Shown here one piece after another: positions 32,396-42,376 of a DNA stretch of 64,000 nt (within the stretch, counting starts at the first letter, position 1; each line of letters starts with the position of its first letter). Source of the DNA: Antarcticimicrobium luteum (GTDB lineage Bacteria > Pseudomonadota > Alphaproteobacteria > Rhodobacterales > Rhodobacteraceae); NCBI RefSeq assembly GCF_004358185.1, contig NZ_SMUV01000056.1:20700-84699 (forward strand). Direction: 5' to 3'. The notes under the pieces are model-generated. The model did not search any database. It was not told where the DNA came from and saw only the letters and a list, made by a program, of their open reading frames with translations. The position numbers and the translations under genes are program-made.

Positions 32396-32653
32396 TCAGG
32401 GCCGGCTGCTGCGGCGCTTGACTTCCCAGGCCAGCGCCAGCGCGGCACCGAGTGTGGCCAGCGCCAGCAGCCCGGTCGAGGCGTCGATCTCCGGCACGCG
32501 CGAACTGGTGTCACCCGTGTCTCCCCAGCACCAGTCGAAAAAGCGGGACGTCCAGCTGCCGCCGCTCCATGTCGAGGCCGAGGCCGAGGCCGAGGCCGAG
32601 GTCATCAGCAGGGCGGCCAGAGATGCGGCTGAGGTCAGTACGCGACGATACAT
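32396..32653 (-). CDS. VPEID-CTERM sorting-domain protein
   Basis: A small exported protein and the likely substrate of the neighbouring exosortase E. A signal peptide (MYRRVLTSAASLAALLMTS) ends in SASASASAS. After a short Trp- and Cys-containing segment (SRFFDWCWGDTGD) come VPEID near residues 53-57, a hydrophobic span (TGLLALATLGAALALAWEV) and the basic tail KRRSSRP. This three-part tail is the defining CTERM signal. ATG 32,653 is taken as the start; ATG 32,656 precedes it directly. The mature part is very short, under 30 residues, so it may have a structural or signalling role rather than enzymatic. Confidence 0.88.
   Translation of the reverse strand: MYRRVLTSAASLAALLMTSASASASASTWSGGSWTSRFFDWCWGDTGDTSSRVPEIDASTGLLALATLGAALALAWEVKRRSSRP
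32574..32603. repeat. GAGGCC hexamer repeat in the VPEID-CTERM gene
   Basis: Four perfect GAGGCC units (32,574-32,597) and a fifth GAGGTC. On the coding strand they encode alternating Ser-Ala at the signal-peptide cleavage region, so a change in copy number would shift the cleavage site without breaking the frame. Confidence 0.75.
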
Positions 32654-32656
32654 CAT

Positions 32657-32989
32657 TAAAATCCTCCGGGTTGTGTTCCGGTTTCAATTTACCCACCTGG
32701 GAAGATTTCGCAAAAGTTGAGTAAAGATCGTCTCATTTTCGTCGAAATTTACGATTTCGCGGCGACAATCCAGGCCCGCGGTTTTCATTGTTTCAGCTCC
32801 CTGAACCGTCGCCACCCGCAATTCCGTCCGCCGTGACGATTCACCGACAAAAACCGAGACGCGATGCCCGGCCAGATCCGGCCGGCAATCCGGGGCCGGG
32901 CACGATCCGTCGTCCGGCGCGGGCAGAGAAAGGGGCAGGGACACAGACGAGGGCAGGGCCGCCGCCTGCGCTGCCGCCTGGTCCGGTTG
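32657..32989. promoter_or_regulatory. upstream region of the VPEID-CTERM gene
   Basis: The gap of 333 bp lies between the VPEID-CTERM start and the RND stop. It holds CGAAAT (32,743-32,748) and ATTTCG (32,754-32,759) as an inverted repeat 5 bp apart in an AT-rich patch, possibly an operator or a promoter for the leftward gene. The remainder is GC-rich and shows nothing I can name. Confidence 0.35.
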
Positions 32990-35900
32990 CTACTCTGCCG
33001 CCTTCAGCGATGGGGCGGGGCCGGGCTGCTCTGCCGGGCCGTCCGGCGCGCTGCCGTCGTCCCAGAGGATTTCGCGCGGCTTGAGCTTGCGCGCCGAGCG
33101 GCGCAGCCGCATGTCGCGGGCAATCCGGCTCGACCGGCCGGCGCTCAGCCGCGCCAGCCCGCGGCCCAGCAGCCCCAGATAGGTTCCGATCCAGACCCGC
33201 AGCGCCAGCAGCGACGGGGTGACCACCAGCGTCAGCACGGTGGCGATGCCCAGTCCGAACACCACCGCCGTGGCCAGCTGCTTCCACCACAGCGCGGTCG
33301 GGCTGTCGATGGAATAGCCGCCGCCGATGAAATCCAGGCTCAGGCCGAACATCATCGGCGTCAGCCCCGCCATGGTGGTGATGGTGGTCAGCAGCACCGG
33401 CCGGATCCGCGATTCCGCGGTGCGCACGATCGCCTCGATCCGCGGCATATAGCGGGAATACTCCTGATAGGTGTCGATCAGCACGATGTTGTTGTTCACC
33501 ACGATGCCCGCCAGCGCCACGATCCCGGTGCCGGTCATGATGATCGAGAACGGCTGCTGCATCACCATCATGCCGATCAGCACCCCGGTGGTCGACAGCA
33601 CCACCGCCAGCAGCACCAGCACCGAGTTGTAGAAGCTGTTGAACTGCGCCAGCAGGATGATGAACATCAGGCCCAGCGCGGCCAGGAACGCCTTGGACAG
33701 GAACGCCTGGCTCTCGGCCTGCTCCTCCTGATCGCCGGTCCATTCCCATGCGATATCGGCGGGGAAGGGATCGGTCTCCAGCCACTTGGTCAGCGCCGCG
33801 ATGCGCTCGTTGGCGTTGATCGGGGCGATATGGGCGCTGCCATCGGCAAGCGCCTGTTTCAGGGCCGCGATGCTCTCCGCGCCGGTCAGACGGACCAGCT
33901 CGTAGCGGTCCCCCTTGGGGGTCTCGATCACCTCGCCGCCGCCGGCGACACCGCCCTCCAGGCTGTGCAGCGCGGCCAGCCGCCGCTCGGCCCCGGTTTC
34001 GGGATCCTCGGTCACTGCCTTGACCAGCCCGGCCTGCACATCCGCCTTCACGTCGTAAAAGCGCTGCTGGTCGACCCGGCTGATCTTGGCCAGCTTCGCC
34101 ACCGGCTTGCGGGTGACGAAATTCGACAGCGGCACCAGCCCGTCGCCGATGCGCACCTTCAGCGTATCGAGCGTGCTCAGCACCCGGTCCTCGCGCGGCA
34201 GCCGCACCCGGATCTCGATCTCGTCGTCCGAATTCTCGACCCGCATGGTGTCCAGCAGGATGCCGCGGGTGACCAGCTGCACCATCGCCCCCACGGTGGC
34301 CACATCGGCGCCGAACCGGCCGGCCTTCTCGACATCGACGTCGATCTGCCAGTCGATGCCGGGCAGCGGCAGCGAATCCTCGATCTTGATCAGCCCCGGC
34401 GTCTCTTCGAACAGCTTGCGGGCCTGTTCGGTCGCCGCGGTCAGGCTGCCCCAGTCGTCGCCCTTCAGACGCAGGTGCACCGGCTTGGCCGAGGCCGGAC
34501 CACGCCCCAGCGCCACCACCTCGGTCTCGAACCCGGGCAGTTTCGCCAGCTCCGCGCTCAACTGGTCCAGCACGAAATCGCCATCGAATTCGGGGGCCGT
34601 CACGTGGCGGGTGAACCGGCCGTCGCCCCAGGTCTCGGTGACGGTCGGGCGGTCCTCCCAGGGGATGATCTCGAACTGGATCTGGCCCACCGTATCGGGC
34701 GGCAGCTGCGCGCCGCCGTTGTTCTGGTTCAGCCCGCCGTCGCCGGCAAAGGAAAACACGTTGGTCACCGCCGGATGGCTGATCACCACCTGCTCGGCCT
34801 GGCGCACCATCATGTCGGTCTCGGCCAGCGAGACGTTGCCGCGCGCGCGCACATAGACGGTGGCCTGCTCCGGTTCGGACTCGACAAAGAACTCGACGCC
34901 GCGCGAATTGGCCGGGAACAGCACCGCGGTGACATAGAACACACCGGCGAAGACCGTGGCGATGGCGATCACCGGCATGACCGGATTGCCGGCGATGGCA
35001 TAGATCACCCAGCCGAACAGCGTGTGCCGGTTCTGCGCCGCGACCCGGCGCGGCGGGCGCTGGATCTTCGCCGCGCTCAGCGTGATCGAGGCGGCAAAGG
35101 CCGCCAGCAGGAACAGCGCCGCACCCAGAAGCGCCCCGGCCATCGGCGACACGCCCGCCTCTGCCGGCAGCAGATAGGCCGGGTTCAGCACCTGCATCGC
35201 GCCCAGGAACATGGAATAGAGCGCCACCGGCACCAGCGCCGCCCGCACCACCCAGGGCAGCCGCGTCCGCAGCCGCTCCGAGGTACGGGTGAACACCCGG
35301 CTGATCCGCCCGGTCACCCCGCCCATCACCGGCAGATAGACCAGCGCCACCACCAGCGAGGCCGACAGCACGAAGATCAGCGTCACCGGCAGCATGCCCA
35401 TGAATTCGCCCGGCACCCCGGGCCAGAAAAGCATCGGCAAGAAGGCGCAGAGCGTCGTCGCGGTCGAACTGACGATCGGCCAGAACATTCGCTGCGCCGC
35501 ATCCACATAGGCGTGCATCGGGCCGACGCCCTCATTGATCCGCTTGTCGGCGTATTCCACCACCACGATGGCGCCATCGACCAGCATCCCCACCGCCAGG
35601 ATCAGCCCGAACATCACGATGTTCGAGATCGACACCCCCATCACCGCCAGCAGCGCAAAGCACAAAAGGAACGATGTCGGGATGGCAAAGCCGACCAGCA
35701 GCGCGGCGCGGCTGCCCAGCGAGGACAGCACCACGATCATCACCAGCGCGATCGCGGTCAGCACCGAGCCTTCGAGCTGGCCGACCATTGAACCGACCAC
35801 TCGGCTCTGGTCGTTCGATGTGCCCACCTGGATCGCGGCCTGCAATTCCGGCGGCCATTTCGCGCGCGAGGTCTCCAGCGTCTGCTTCACCATCTCGACG

Positions 35901-36781
35901 GTGTCGATCAGGTTATAGCCCTTGCGCTTGACCACCTGCAGCGCGACCGTGTTCTCGCCGTCGAAGCGGGCGGTGCCCTCGCGGTCCTCGAAGGTATAGT
36001 TGATCTGCGCCAGCTCTCCCAGCGTCACCACCCGGTCGCCGTTGGTCTTGACCGGCAGGTCATAGACATCCTGCGGGCTGTCGAAGGACGACGGGATCTT
36101 GACCGAAAAGGTGCCCTGATCGGTCTCGACCTCGCCGGCGGCGATCAGCTGGTTGTTGTTCTGCACCACGCTGATCAGCTCGGCGGCGGTGACGTTGTAG
36201 GATTCCAGCCGCAACGGGTCGATCACCACCTCCAGCATCTCGTCGCGGTTGCCGGCGATGCCGGCCTCCAGCACCGGGTCCAGCGCCTCCAGATCGTCCT
36301 GCAGCTGCTTGGCGACCCGCGCCATGGTGCGCTCGGGCACCGCGCCGGTCAGGTTGACGATGACGATGGGAAATTCGGAAAAGTTGATCTCGGCGATGGT
36401 GTATTGCTCGGCGCCGTCGGGGAAATTGGCCTGCGCCGAATTCATCGCGTCGCGCACATCGGCGGTGGTGGCGGTCTTGTCCCAGCCGAATTCGAACTCC
36501 AGCGCCACGCCTGCATAGCCCTCGGCGGCGGTCGCCGTCATCTTGTCGAGCCCGTCCAGATCGGCCAGCTCGGTCTCCATCGGCTTGACCAGCAGCGTCT
36601 CGGCATCCTCGGCCGAGATGCCGGGGAACTGCACCGACACGAACAGCGCCGGGATCTCGATATCCGGCTCGCCCTCCTTGGGCAGGCTGGTATAGGCATA
36701 GCCGCCCACCAGGATCGAGATCACGATAAAGGCGATGACCATCCGCGCCCGGGCGGCGGCCCAGTCGACGATGCCTGTCAT
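32990..36781 (-). CDS. RND efflux permease (HAE1/AcrB family)
   Basis: An inner-membrane proton-driven pump component, 1263 residues. The first span is AFIVISILVGGYAYTSLP near residues 16-33. The family blocks are LFVSVQFPGISAEDAETLLVKPME (residues 46-69) and GLILAVGMLVDGAIVVVEYADK near residues 395-416, the latter with the transmembrane aspartate of the proton path. A second periplasmic loop follows, then AGIVVNNNIVLIDTYQEYSR near 1115. It is longer than typical AcrB (about 1040 aa) owing to extended periplasmic loops. The start overlaps the adaptor gene's stop by 4 bp. No outer-membrane channel gene is present here. Confidence 0.9.
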   Translation of the reverse strand: MTGIVDWAAARARMVIAFIVISILVGGYAYTSLPKEGEPDIEIPALFVSVQFPGISAEDAETLLVKPMETELADLDGLDKMTATAAEGYAGVALEFEFGWDKTATTADVRDAMNSAQANFPDGAEQYTIAEINFSEFPIVIVNLTGAVPERTMARVAKQLQDDLEALDPVLEAGIAGNRDEMLEVVIDPLRLESYNVTAAELISVVQNNNQLIAAGEVETDQGTFSVKIPSSFDSPQDVYDLPVKTNGDRVVTLGELAQINYTFEDREGTARFDGENTVALQVVKRKGYNLIDTVEMVKQTLETSRAKWPPELQAAIQVGTSNDQSRVVGSMVGQLEGSVLTAIALVMIVVLSSLGSRAALLVGFAIPTSFLLCFALLAVMGVSISNIVMFGLILAVGMLVDGAIVVVEYADKRINEGVGPMHAYVDAAQRMFWPIVSSTATTLCAFLPMLFWPGVPGEFMGMLPVTLIFVLSASLVVALVYLPVMGGVTGRISRVFTRTSERLRTRLPWVVRAALVPVALYSMFLGAMQVLNPAYLLPAEAGVSPMAGALLGAALFLLAAFAASITLSAAKIQRPPRRVAAQNRHTLFGWVIYAIAGNPVMPVIAIATVFAGVFYVTAVLFPANSRGVEFFVESEPEQATVYVRARGNVSLAETDMMVRQAEQVVISHPAVTNVFSFAGDGGLNQNNGGAQLPPDTVGQIQFEIIPWEDRPTVTETWGDGRFTRHVTAPEFDGDFVLDQLSAELAKLPGFETEVVALGRGPASAKPVHLRLKGDDWGSLTAATEQARKLFEETPGLIKIEDSLPLPGIDWQIDVDVEKAGRFGADVATVGAMVQLVTRGILLDTMRVENSDDEIEIRVRLPREDRVLSTLDTLKVRIGDGLVPLSNFVTRKPVAKLAKISRVDQQRFYDVKADVQAGLVKAVTEDPETGAERRLAALHSLEGGVAGGGEVIETPKGDRYELVRLTGAESIAALKQALADGSAHIAPINANERIAALTKWLETDPFPADIAWEWTGDQEEQAESQAFLSKAFLAALGLMFIILLAQFNSFYNSVLVLLAVVLSTTGVLIGMMVMQQPFSIIMTGTGIVALAGIVVNNNIVLIDTYQEYSRYMPRIEAIVRTAESRIRPVLLTTITTMAGLTPMMFGLSLDFIGGGYSIDSPTALWWKQLATAVVFGLGIATVLTLVVTPSLLALRVWIGTYLGLLGRGLARLSAGRSSRIARDMRLRRSARKLKPREILWDDGSAPDGPAEQPGPAPSLKAAE

Positions 36782-38034
36782 TGCGCCGCCTCCCGATAGG
36801 TGGGCGCCACATGCACGCCCTCGGTCACGAAATCCTGGCCCACCACGATGATGTCGGCCCGCTCCGGCAGCCCGCCCAGCCAGACCCCGTCCACATCGTC
36901 GCGCAGCAGCGTCACCGGCAGAAAGCCGACCACATCGCCGGGGTCGACGACCCGAACGCCCAGCCGGCCCTCGTTGTTCAGGGTCAGCGCCGATTGCGGC
37001 ACCTTGTGCGCCAGCGCCCCGTCGGCCGCGATGGCGATATCCGCGGTCTGACCGTCGCGGATGCTCAGATCCGGGTTGGGCACGGTGATCTCCACCTCAA
37101 AGGTGCGGGTGGTCGGATCGGCTGAGCGGCTCAGGAACGTCACCCGCCCCGCCACCTGCACGCCGGTGGCCAGCCGCGCCCCGGCCTGCGCGTCGGGGGT
37201 CACCCGCGCGACCTCGGTTTCGGGCACATAGCCGACCACCTTGATCGGATCGAGCTGGATCACCTCGGCGCAGAGGCCGCCGGGCTGGAGCAGGCTGCCC
37301 AGCTCGGCCGCATCGGTCTCCAGCAGCCCGTCGAAGGGCGCGGTGATGGTCAGGCGGGTGATCTCGCGTTCGGCGGCGGCGACGGCGGCCTGCGCCGCCT
37401 CGATCCCCGACCGGGTGGCCTCCAGCCCGGCCTCGGCCGAGGCGATGGCCGCCTCGGCGCTGCGCACACCGGCGGCGCGGCCCAGCAGGGTGGTCTCGGC
37501 CGTATATCCGCCCTCGTTCAGCTTCTTGGCGGCGGTGTAATTGATCTGCGCCTCGTCCAGCACCGCATGGGCCTCCTGCAGCCGCGCCTCGGCCTCGGGC
37601 ACCCGCGCCCGCGCCTCGGTCAGCGCTGCGCGCTGCTGCGCCAGGGTCGCCTCGCGCGTGCCCGGGTCCAGCTTGCACAGAACATCGCCGGTCTTGACGA
37701 AGGCGCCCTTGCGCAGCGGTTCCGAGACGACCGCGCCGGTGGTCTCGGCGCGCACCTGCACCTTCCGCTTCGCCTGGGTCTGGCCGCGCAGCCGCACCGC
37801 GCTGTCGATGGTCCGCGCCTGCGAGCGCAGCACCACGACCCCCACCGCCCGGACCCCCGTCTGCGCCGGAACCCCGGCGCCGGACTCCGCCGCCGCGTCA
37901 TCCCCGCCGACCGCCTGCGCCGCCTCTTCCGCGTTGGCGCCGCGGGCAAAGGCCAGCAGCCGGTCCCGCTCGAACACCGCGAGGTAAAGCGCGGCGGTCA
38001 CCAGAATTGCGGTCAGAAAGGGAATGGGTCGCAT
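36778..38034 (-). CDS. RND periplasmic adaptor (HlyD/MFP family)
   Basis: The membrane-fusion partner of the RND permease downstream. A membrane anchor (RPIPFLTAILVTAALYLAVF) precedes a lipoyl-like barrel (AETTGAVVSEPLRKGAFVKTGDVLCKLD near residues 95-122), a coiled-coil hairpin to about residue 205, a second lipoyl half (LTITAPFDGLLETD near 228-241), and beta-barrel and proximal domains. It overlaps the permease gene by 4 bp (ATGA), so the pair is one operon. The promoter should lie in 38,035-38,341. Confidence 0.9.
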   Translation of the reverse strand: MRPIPFLTAILVTAALYLAVFERDRLLAFARGANAEEAAQAVGGDDAAAESGAGVPAQTGVRAVGVVVLRSQARTIDSAVRLRGQTQAKRKVQVRAETTGAVVSEPLRKGAFVKTGDVLCKLDPGTREATLAQQRAALTEARARVPEAEARLQEAHAVLDEAQINYTAAKKLNEGGYTAETTLLGRAAGVRSAEAAIASAEAGLEATRSGIEAAQAAVAAAEREITRLTITAPFDGLLETDAAELGSLLQPGGLCAEVIQLDPIKVVGYVPETEVARVTPDAQAGARLATGVQVAGRVTFLSRSADPTTRTFEVEITVPNPDLSIRDGQTADIAIAADGALAHKVPQSALTLNNEGRLGVRVVDPGDVVGFLPVTLLRDDVDGVWLGGLPERADIIVVGQDFVTEGVHVAPTYREAAQ

Positions 38035-38341
38035 ATGGGTTTCTCTCGGTAAATTCGGCCAAAACTCGCCTGGGGTCCATAAACAGCGAACACATGGAGG
38101 CTTTGGGGGAGTCTGTCCAGGCTAAACCAAGCGGTTCAGTTCGGTTTTTTTTGACGAATCCGCCCCGTATCATGGAAATTTGCCGGCCTGCCGGGCCTTG
38201 GCTTGTCGCCACATGCGGGTTAATAGGGGGCAATTCGCCCCTTTGGGCATGACGCCGGGGCAGCCGGAAACACCGGGCCGGAAGGGCCCGCAGAACAGGA
38301 TCCGCAAAGCCGGATCCGCAGAACAGGGCCGGGGGCAAGGC
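38035..38341. promoter_or_regulatory. divergent promoter region between the RND operon and the YfgM-like gene
   Basis: This 307-bp gap separates two divergent units, so it should hold both promoters. A T8 run at about 38,144-38,151 is the most notable feature, plus an AT-rich stretch near 38,155-38,225. I see no clear operator palindrome and no gene. Confidence 0.35.
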
Positions 38342-39016
38342 ATGAGCGACGCCGACAGTTTCATCGAAGAAGTCACCGAAGAGGTCCGCCGCGACCGGCT
38401 GTTCGCGATGTTCCGCCGCTATGGCTGGATCGCCGTGGTGGTGATCGTCGCCGTGGTCGGCGGCGCCGCCTATAACGAGTATCGCAAGGCGCAGGATACC
38501 GCCGCCGCGCAGGCTCTGGGCGACGCGATGCTGGCCGCGCTGGAATCCGATGCCGCCGCCGACCGGGCTGCGGCGCTGGCCGACATCCGGGCCGGCAGCC
38601 CCGGCGGCGAGGCGGTGCTCGATTTCATGACCGCCGCCGCCCGCGCCGAGGCCGGAGAGATCGCGGCGGCCGTCGCCGACCTCGAGGACATCGCCCGCAA
38701 CGGCGAGCTGCCGGAAATCTATCGCCAGATCGCCAGCTTCAAGGCGCTGGTGCTGCAGGCCGGCACCTTGCCGGCCGACGCCCGCCGGATGCAGTTCGAG
38801 GCGCTGGCAAGCCCCGGCGCGCCGCTGCGCCTGCTGGCCGAGGAACAGATCGCGCTGATCGACATTTCCGAGGGCGCCACCGAGGCCGCGCTCGACCGGC
38901 TTCAGGCCATCCTTCAGGATGCCGAGGCCGATGTCGTCTTGCAGCAACGCGTCAGACAGGTCATCGTGGCGCTTGGCGGCACGCCCGCCGCGACGCCGGG
39001 CCGCCAGCAGGGCTGA
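38342..39016 (+). CDS. tetratricopeptide-like membrane protein (YfgM-type)
   Basis: A single-span protein with a short cytoplasmic N-terminus (MSDADSFIEEVTEEVRRDRLFAM), a span at residues 27-43 (WIAVVVIVAVVGGAAYN) and a helical periplasmic part with TPR-like repeats. This matches the YfgM/ancillary SecYEG translocon type, often next to bamB and der. Length 224 aa. The stop is 91 bp before bamB. Confidence 0.78.
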   Translation: MSDADSFIEEVTEEVRRDRLFAMFRRYGWIAVVVIVAVVGGAAYNEYRKAQDTAAAQALGDAMLAALESDAAADRAAALADIRAGSPGGEAVLDFMTAAARAEAGEIAAAVADLEDIARNGELPEIYRQIASFKALVLQAGTLPADARRMQFEALASPGAPLRLLAEEQIALIDISEGATEAALDRLQAILQDAEADVVLQQRVRQVIVALGGTPAATPGRQQG

Positions 39017-39107
39017 GCGCCCTGGCCGGAACGAGGGACGGCGCCCGCAAGCCGGACAGGATGACCCGGGCAGATTGAACACGGACAGGACGACAGGCAT
39101 CATCAGT

Positions 39108-40442
39108 ATGAACGCAGCGTTTTCCCTTTCGCGCACCGGTCTCGCCCTTCTCGGCGGCGCGGTGCTGTTCCTGGCCGGCTGCGCCGAGCCGGAAATCATC
39201 CTTCCCGGCGAACGCGAGGATATCCGCCCGTTCGCCGAGGCGCGCCAGGTCGAGGATTTCTCGGGCAACGTCAGCCGCGCCATCCGCCTGCCCGGGCAAA
39301 GCGTCAACGCCGCCTGGACCCAGGCTCAGGGCACGCCGGCCTATCGCATCGCGCATCCCGCGCTCGCCGCCGCGCCCCGCCTGGTCTGGTCGGCTCCGAT
39401 CGGGGCGGGCGACAGCCGCCGGCAACGCATCACCGCCGCCCCGGTGGTGGCGAACGGTCTGATCTATACCCTCGACGCCGCCGCCCGCGTCAGTGCCGTC
39501 ACCCGCGACGGCGCCGTCGCCTGGAGCGCCGATCTCACCCCGCCCGCCGATGATCAGGAACAGGCCACCGGCGGCGGTCTGGCCTATCACGACGGCACGC
39601 TCTACGTCTCCTCCGGCTTCGGCCTGCTGACCGCGCTGGACGCGGCCACCGGCAAGCAGCGCTGGCAGCAAAAACTCGACGCCACCGGCTCGGGCCAGCC
39701 CACGGTCTACAAGGGGCTGATCTATCTGGTCGCCGGCGACGACACCGGCTGGGCCGTGCACACCGACGATGGCCGCATCGCCTGGCAGGTCTCGGCCACC
39801 CCCAGCATCACCAATGTTCTGGGCGCGCCGGCGCCGGCGCTGACCCCCGATCTGGCGATCTTCGCCTTCGGCTCGGGCGATCTGATGGCCACTTTCCGCC
39901 GCGGCGGCCTGCGCCGCTGGTACGCCTCGGTCGCCGGCCAGCGCAAGGGACGCGCCCAGGCGCTGATCATGGACGTGACCGGCAGCCCGGTGGTGGTGGG
40001 CAAGCGGATCTACGCCGGCAACCATGCCGGCCGCACCGTCGCCTATGAGCTCGATACCGGCGAACGCCTCTGGACCGCGCAGGAGGGGGCCCTGGGCCCG
40101 GTTCTGCCCGCCGGCGACAGCGTCTTTGCCGTCACCGACCGCAACCAGCTGGTTCGTCTCGACGCCCGCGACGGCGCCACCGTCTGGGCGGTCAATCTCT
40201 CCGATTACCTGCGCGACAGTTCCAAGAAACGCGGCGCCGTTTACGCCAACTACGGGCCGATCCTGGCCGGCGGGCGGATCGTGGTGGCCTCCAATGACGG
40301 CTTTCTGCGCTTCTTCGACCCCAAGGACGGCAGCCTTTCCGCCTCGGCCCAGGTGCCGGGCGGCGCCACCAGCGCGCCGGTTGTGGCGGGCCGCACGCTC
40401 TATGTCGTCAGCGCCACCGGCGAACTGCACGCTTTCCGTTGA
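39108..40442 (+). CDS. bamB: outer membrane assembly lipoprotein BamB
   Basis: A lipoprotein component of the BAM complex that helps insert beta-barrel proteins. The lipobox LAGC puts the lipidated cysteine at C25. The mature protein has PQQ-like beta-propeller repeats, for example IYTLDAAARVSAVTRDGAVAW, LTALDAATGKQRW and VAYELDTGERLW. ATG 39,108 gives the proper signal peptide; the frame upstream is the YfgM-like gene read out of frame. It lies between yfgM and der as in many alphaproteobacteria. Confidence 0.9.
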   Translation: MNAAFSLSRTGLALLGGAVLFLAGCAEPEIILPGEREDIRPFAEARQVEDFSGNVSRAIRLPGQSVNAAWTQAQGTPAYRIAHPALAAAPRLVWSAPIGAGDSRRQRITAAPVVANGLIYTLDAAARVSAVTRDGAVAWSADLTPPADDQEQATGGGLAYHDGTLYVSSGFGLLTALDAATGKQRWQQKLDATGSGQPTVYKGLIYLVAGDDTGWAVHTDDGRIAWQVSATPSITNVLGAPAPALTPDLAIFAFGSGDLMATFRRGGLRRWYASVAGQRKGRAQALIMDVTGSPVVVGKRIYAGNHAGRTVAYELDTGERLWTAQEGALGPVLPAGDSVFAVTDRNQLVRLDARDGATVWAVNLSDYLRDSSKKRGAVYANYGPILAGGRIVVASNDGFLRFFDPKDGSLSASAQVPGGATSAPVVAGRTLYVVSATGELHAFR

Positions 40443-40492
40443 CGTTCAGATGCGCTAAGGGGCGCATCTGAGTTTTCGAAAGTCAAAGGTCC

Positions 40493-41959
40493 ATGTCCTT
40501 CACCCTCGCCATCGTGGGTCGGCCGAATGTCGGCAAATCCACTCTGTTCAACCGCCTCGTCGGCAAGCGTTTGGCGCTGGTCGACGACCAGCCCGGCGTC
40601 ACCCGTGATCTGCGCGAAGGCGAGGCGCGGCTGGGCGATCTGCGCTTTACCGTGATCGACACCGCCGGGCTCGAGGACGCCACCGACGACAGCCTTCAGG
40701 GGCGGATGCGCCGGCTGACCGAGCGCGCCGTGGACATGGCCGATGTCTGCCTGTTCATGATCGACGCCCGTACCGGCGTCACCCCCATCGACGAGATGTT
40801 CGCCGAGATCCTGCGCAAACGGTCCGCCCATGTGATGCTGGCCGCCAACAAGGCCGAGGGCGCCGCCGCCGACGCCGGCGTGATCGAGGCCTGGGGCCTT
40901 GGCCTGGGCGAGCCGATCCGGCTTTCCGCCGAACACGGCGAGGGGCTCAACGATCTTTATGCCCAGCTGCAGCCGCTGGCCGACGAATTCGCCGCCCGTG
41001 CCGATGACCACACCCCCGAAATCGAGGTCGACCTGGACGAGGACGCCGATTTCGAGGACGGCGACGAGATCTCCCGCACCCCGGTCCCGACCGCGGCCAA
41101 GCCGTTGCAGATCGCCGTGGTGGGCCGCCCCAACGCCGGCAAATCGACCCTCATCAACAAGGTTCTGGGCGAAGAGCGTCTGCTCACCGGCCCCGAGGCC
41201 GGCATCACCCGCGACGCCATCTCGCTGCGGATGGAATGGGACGGCACGCCGATTCGCATCTTCGACACCGCTGGCATGCGCAAAAAGGCCAAGGTGCAGG
41301 AGAAACTGGAAAAGCTCTCGGTCTCGGACGGGTTGCGCGCGGTCAAGTTCGCCGAGGTGGTGGTTGTGCTGCTCGACGCCGCCATCCCCTTCGAACAACA
41401 GGATCTGCGCATCGCCGATCTGGCCGAGCGCGAGGGTCGCGCCGTGGTCGTCGCCGTCAACAAATGGGACGTCGAAGAGCACAAGCAGGAAAAGCTGCGC
41501 GATCTGAAAGAGGCCTTCGACCGCCTGCTGCCGCAGCTGCGCGGCGCGCCGCTGGTCACCGTTTCGGCCAAGACGGGCAGGGGGCTCGACCGTCTGCACG
41601 ACGCCATCCTGCGCGCCTATGACGTATGGAACCGCCGCGTCTCCACCGCCCGGCTCAACCGCTGGCTCTCCGGCATGCTTGAGGCGCACCCGCCCCCCGC
41701 GCCGCAGGGCAAACGGATCAAGCTGCGCTACATGACCCAGGCCAAGACCCGGCCGCCAGGCTTCGTGGTGATGTGCTCGCACCCCGACAAGATGCCGGAA
41801 AGCTATTCGCGGTATCTGGTCAACGGGCTGCGCCAGGATTTCGACATGCCCGGCACACCGATCCGCCTGACGCTGCGCGGGCAGGGCGACAAGAACCCGT
41901 ACAAGGGCCGCAAGAAGGCGCAGCCGAGCAAGCTTAAGAAACATCTGAAGGGGAAGTAG
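40493..41959 (+). CDS. der: ribosome biogenesis GTPase Der (EngA)
   Basis: An essential GTPase with two G domains that acts in 50S assembly. The first P-loop is GRPNVGKST at residues 9-17, the second GRPNAGKST near 211-219; DTAGLED and [11 protein letters not shown] are the two G3 regions, and NKWDVEEH the second G4. A KH-like C-terminal domain ends in a lysine-rich tail ([14 protein letters not shown]). It follows bamB by 50 bp. Confidence 0.95.
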   Translation: MSFTLAIVGRPNVGKSTLFNRLVGKRLALVDDQPGVTRDLREGEARLGDLRFTVIDTAGLEDATDDSLQGRMRRLTERAVDMADVCLFMIDARTGVTPIDEMFAEILRKRSAHVMLAANKAEGAAADAGVIEAWGLGLGEPIRLSAEHGEGLNDLYAQLQPLADEFAARADDHTPEIEVDLDEDADFEDGDEISRTPVPTAAKPLQIAVVGRPNAGKSTLINKVLGEERLLTGPEAGITRDAISLRMEWDGTPIRIFDTAGMRKKAKVQEKLEKLSVSDGLRAVKFAEVVVVLLDAAIPFEQQDLRIADLAEREGRAVVVAVNKWDVEEHKQEKLRDLKEAFDRLLPQLRGAPLVTVSAKTGRGLDRLHDAILRAYDVWNRRVSTARLNRWLSGMLEAHPPPAPQGKRIKLRYMTQAKTRPPGFVVMCSHPDKMPESYSRYLVNGLRQDFDMPGTPIRLTLRGQGDKNPYKGRKKAQPSKLKKHLKGK

Positions 41960-42376
41960 GAGGCCCGGCCGAAGGGCTCTCCTCCCCCGACAGGCTCTCC
42001 ATTCTTTCACCGCTCGCCCGGCCGCAAGGCCGGGCCGCGCCCGACCCTCCCCCCCGGGAGGGCACATTGGTGACCTCACGCGCCGAACCCGCGTTCAGCG
42101 GAGCGACGGCGCCTCGCATCTCTCGAACGTCAATGCGCCCACCCAGGGTCGGGCGCGCCCCTTCTCACTATGGGCGTTCCCCTCAGACACCGCCGGCGCC
42201 TCCCCCTGTCAGGGGAGGGTCAGGGAGTGGGTGATGCGACGGACCAAAACCGCACGAACTGCCCCACCCGCCACATTCCGCCTGTTCCCCCCCAAGTCTG
42301 GGGTTGTTTTGCGGCCCGAACCTGCTAATTGGCCGCTTTCTGACACGGGTCCCCATTGGCCGGAGGCGCACCCCTG
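41960..42376. other. intergenic region with inverted-repeat element
   Basis: These 417 bp between der and nspC hold no gene. CTCCCC...GGGGAG inverts around 42,198-42,216, in a stretch that on the minus strand reads as CTCCCTGACCCTCCCC. This resembles small GC-rich intergenic repeat families of alphaproteobacteria. A second GC-rich stretch with CTCCTCCC lies near 41,975-42,060. No T-run terminator follows der. Confidence 0.35.

Noticed and set aside
32864..35791. A 975-codon open frame on the plus strand
   Set aside because: Antisense of the RND permease gene; arginine, histidine and glutamine-rich without any motif.
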